A model generated the notes under the pieces. The model was not told the DNA's origin, ran no database searches, and was given only the letters and a program-made list of their open reading frames with translations. The position numbers and the translations under genes are program-made. From Candidatus Jordarchaeum madagascarense (GTDB taxonomy: Archaea > Asgardarchaeota > Jordiarchaeia > Jordiarchaeales > Jordiarchaeaceae): a DNA stretch of 6,951 bases. Location: NCBI GenBank assembly GCA_019056875.1, contig DXJA01000284.1, positions 1-6,951 on the forward strand, written 5' to 3'. Of this stretch, positions 6,220 to 6,951 are shown one piece after another (position 1 is the first letter of the stretch; each line of letters opens with the position of its first letter).

Positions 6220-6457
6220 ATGAAATTCTTAGATCTCGATAAGAGTGATGAATACTTAAGGGGGATAATTCTCCAAAAATAGCATCATCAAAATTTCCAT
6301 TGGTTTACCCAAATATTTGCAAACAGTTGAAAACAAAAGGGGTTTATTATACATTCTTCAAGAGCAAAGGGAGGGTTGGGTGGATTCTAACTGGGTAAGG
6401 ATTAGCGTCCCTCACTTTGAAGAATTCTTAAATTGGAAGGCTCATAACTTTTGTTGA
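6220..6457 (+). pseudogene. Small protein gene split by a +1 frameshift, function unknown
   Basis: Two overlapping open frames read as one protein. From ATG 6220 the frame gives MKFLDLDKSDEYLRGIILQK and stops at TAG 6280-6282. The frame one base later is open from 6269 to the TGA at 6455-6457 (62 codons, no ATG) and includes KISIGLPKYLQ, GLLYILQEQREGW and HFEEFLNWKAHNFC. The switch point is the run of five As at 6275-6279. Joined, they would make a protein of about 79 residues that I do not recognise. In favour: the ATG sits the standard distance behind a good TATA box, and the second frame has protein-like composition with three tryptophans. Against: there is no clear ribosome site, and 62 open codons in AT-rich DNA can arise by chance. 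It could be a decayed gene, a sequencing error in the A-run, a programmed frameshift, or not a gene. Its end is five bases from the end of the convergent zinc-ribbon gene. Confidence 0.35.
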
Positions 6458-6462
6458 GTTGC

Positions 6463-6843
6463 TTATAGTTCTTTTTCCGCTTCTCTTGCAATATCTTTGA
6501 AAAGCATTCTTCGGCCTTCTCGAGTGGGTATTATTTTTTTTCCTTCGAGTCTAACTAAGCCCTTTCTCGACATTAATACCACTTGTTGTTCAATTTGCCA
6601 TTCTTCGGCGTCCAAGTATCTCGCAATTTCCTCAATGGTTTCCCGGTGTCTAAGGCTTTCAAGGATATTTCTGAAGGATATATTGTCTCCTCTACGTTCT
6701 TTTTGGATTAATCCGCACACACTACAAATCCTTAGTCTTCTTGAAGCATCATAGAGAACCGAACCACCGCAATCCTGACATTTTTGGGTTGTCTGCTGTG
6801 TACCATACCATTTTCCCGATGACCGAGATTCTTTCTTAGACAT
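6463..6843 (-). CDS. Zinc-ribbon and winged-helix protein, putative DNA-binding regulator
   Basis: This 126-residue basic protein has two parts. A zinc ribbon (about 20-48) carries C22/C25 and C40/C43 as two CxxC knuckles 14 residues apart, similar in layout to the TFB/TFIIB N-terminal ribbon, with ICSVCGLI as the second knuckle. A likely winged helix-turn-helix (about 57-115) follows: TIEEIARYL and a helix around 80-92 resemble the HTH pair, and GLVRLEGKKIIPTREG resembles the wing. The first 20 residues are polar and probably disordered. No cyclin-type TFB repeats are present, so it is not a full TFB. A role as a transcription regulator is inferred from the fold; it could instead bind RNA or act within the transcription machinery. 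The ATG start is supported by GAGGTG six bases upstream. It appears monocistronic. Confidence 0.75.
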   Translation of the reverse strand: MSKKESRSSGKWYGTQQTTQKCQDCGGSVLYDASRRLRICSVCGLIQKERRGDNISFRNILESLRHRETIEEIARYLDAEEWQIEQQVVLMSRKGLVRLEGKKIIPTREGRRMLFKDIAREAEKEL

Positions 6844-6849
6844 CTAATA

Positions 6850-6855
6850 CACCTC
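6850..6855 (-). promoter_or_regulatory. Ribosome binding site of the zinc-ribbon gene
   Basis: The minus strand reads GAGGTG, then six bases, then ATG 6843. It is identical in sequence and spacing to the purB site. Confidence 0.75.
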
Positions 6856-6891
6856 ACTAGAAACACAAACATACAAACTATTATTTATTTT

Positions 6892-6899
6892 CATATATC
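6892..6899 (-). promoter_or_regulatory. Probable TATA box of the zinc-ribbon gene
   Basis: The minus strand reads GATATATG 49-56 bases before ATG 6843, matching the spacing of the other promoters. AAATAAATAA at 6881-6890 is a closer alternative. The rest of the DNA to the window edge is AT-rich with no gene seen. Confidence 0.4.
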
Positions 6900-6951
6900 A
6901 TTAATTCCCAATTTATGGAAAATTGATTATTAAGTAAAATAATAACATTTA

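Larger units (their letters stand above)
6084..6462. other. Gap between aminotransferase and zinc-ribbon genes
   Basis: This 379-base stretch has no intact gene. It holds a 7+7 inverted repeat (6137-6154), a TATA box (6161-6168), a T-run (6169-6174), a direct repeat TCAATCT (6193-6199 and 6201-6207) and a small gene that appears frameshifted (6220-6457). No tRNA or other structured RNA was recognised. On the minus strand only short open frames occur. Confidence 0.7.

Noticed and set aside
6245..6251. GTGATGA matches the box C consensus of archaeal C/D guide RNAs.
   Set aside because: No CTGA box D follows at a suitable distance, so a C/D RNA is not supported.
6497..6754. An 85-codon rightward open frame opposite the zinc-ribbon gene.
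   Set aside because: The leftward frame has CxxC pairs, a strong ribosome site and an HTH pattern; the rightward frame has none of these.

Overview
The window looks like chromosomal DNA from an archaeon. Transcription starts are marked by TATA-like boxes (TTTAAAAG, TTATATATT) about 50-60 bases before the start codons. Ribosome sites are GAGGTG or GGGTGA, mostly six bases before the start. The proteins are archaeal in character: a Ski2-superfamily helicase resembling eukaryotic Brr2/ASCC3, a stand-alone zinc-ribbon/winged-helix protein, an archaeal-style PurB, and an HdrB-like cysteine-rich protein. The DNA is AT-rich. I cannot place the organism to phylum; an uncultured lineage is a guess. 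There are no rRNA or tRNA genes, CRISPR arrays, insertion sequences or integrase genes.

Layout, left to right. A large helicase gene runs leftward from a TTG start at 2408 and leaves the window still open at its 3' end. It shares a 108-base promoter region with a rightward gene (2517-3320) for an iron-sulfur protein with two HdrB-type cysteine motifs. That gene converges on purB (adenylosuccinate lyase, leftward, 3385-4728) across a 64-base gap holding two small hairpins. purB diverges, across about 200 bases of promoter DNA, from a rightward class V aminotransferase gene (4929-6083). A 379-base gap follows. It holds a T-run, a perfect inverted repeat, a good TATA box and what looks like a small rightward gene broken by a +1 frameshift (6220-6457). 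The last gene (6463-6843, leftward) encodes a small zinc-ribbon/winged-helix protein, and its promoter fills the right edge.

Every gene appears to have its own promoter. I see no operon and no shared pathway: RNA/DNA remodelling, redox, purine synthesis, amino-acid transamination and transcriptional control sit side by side. The points most worth a second look are the complete Brr2/ASCC3-like cassette in one archaeal helicase, the frameshifted small gene behind an intact promoter with a dyad beside it, and the orphan HdrB-like protein. I found no evidence for a defence island or other multi-gene system.
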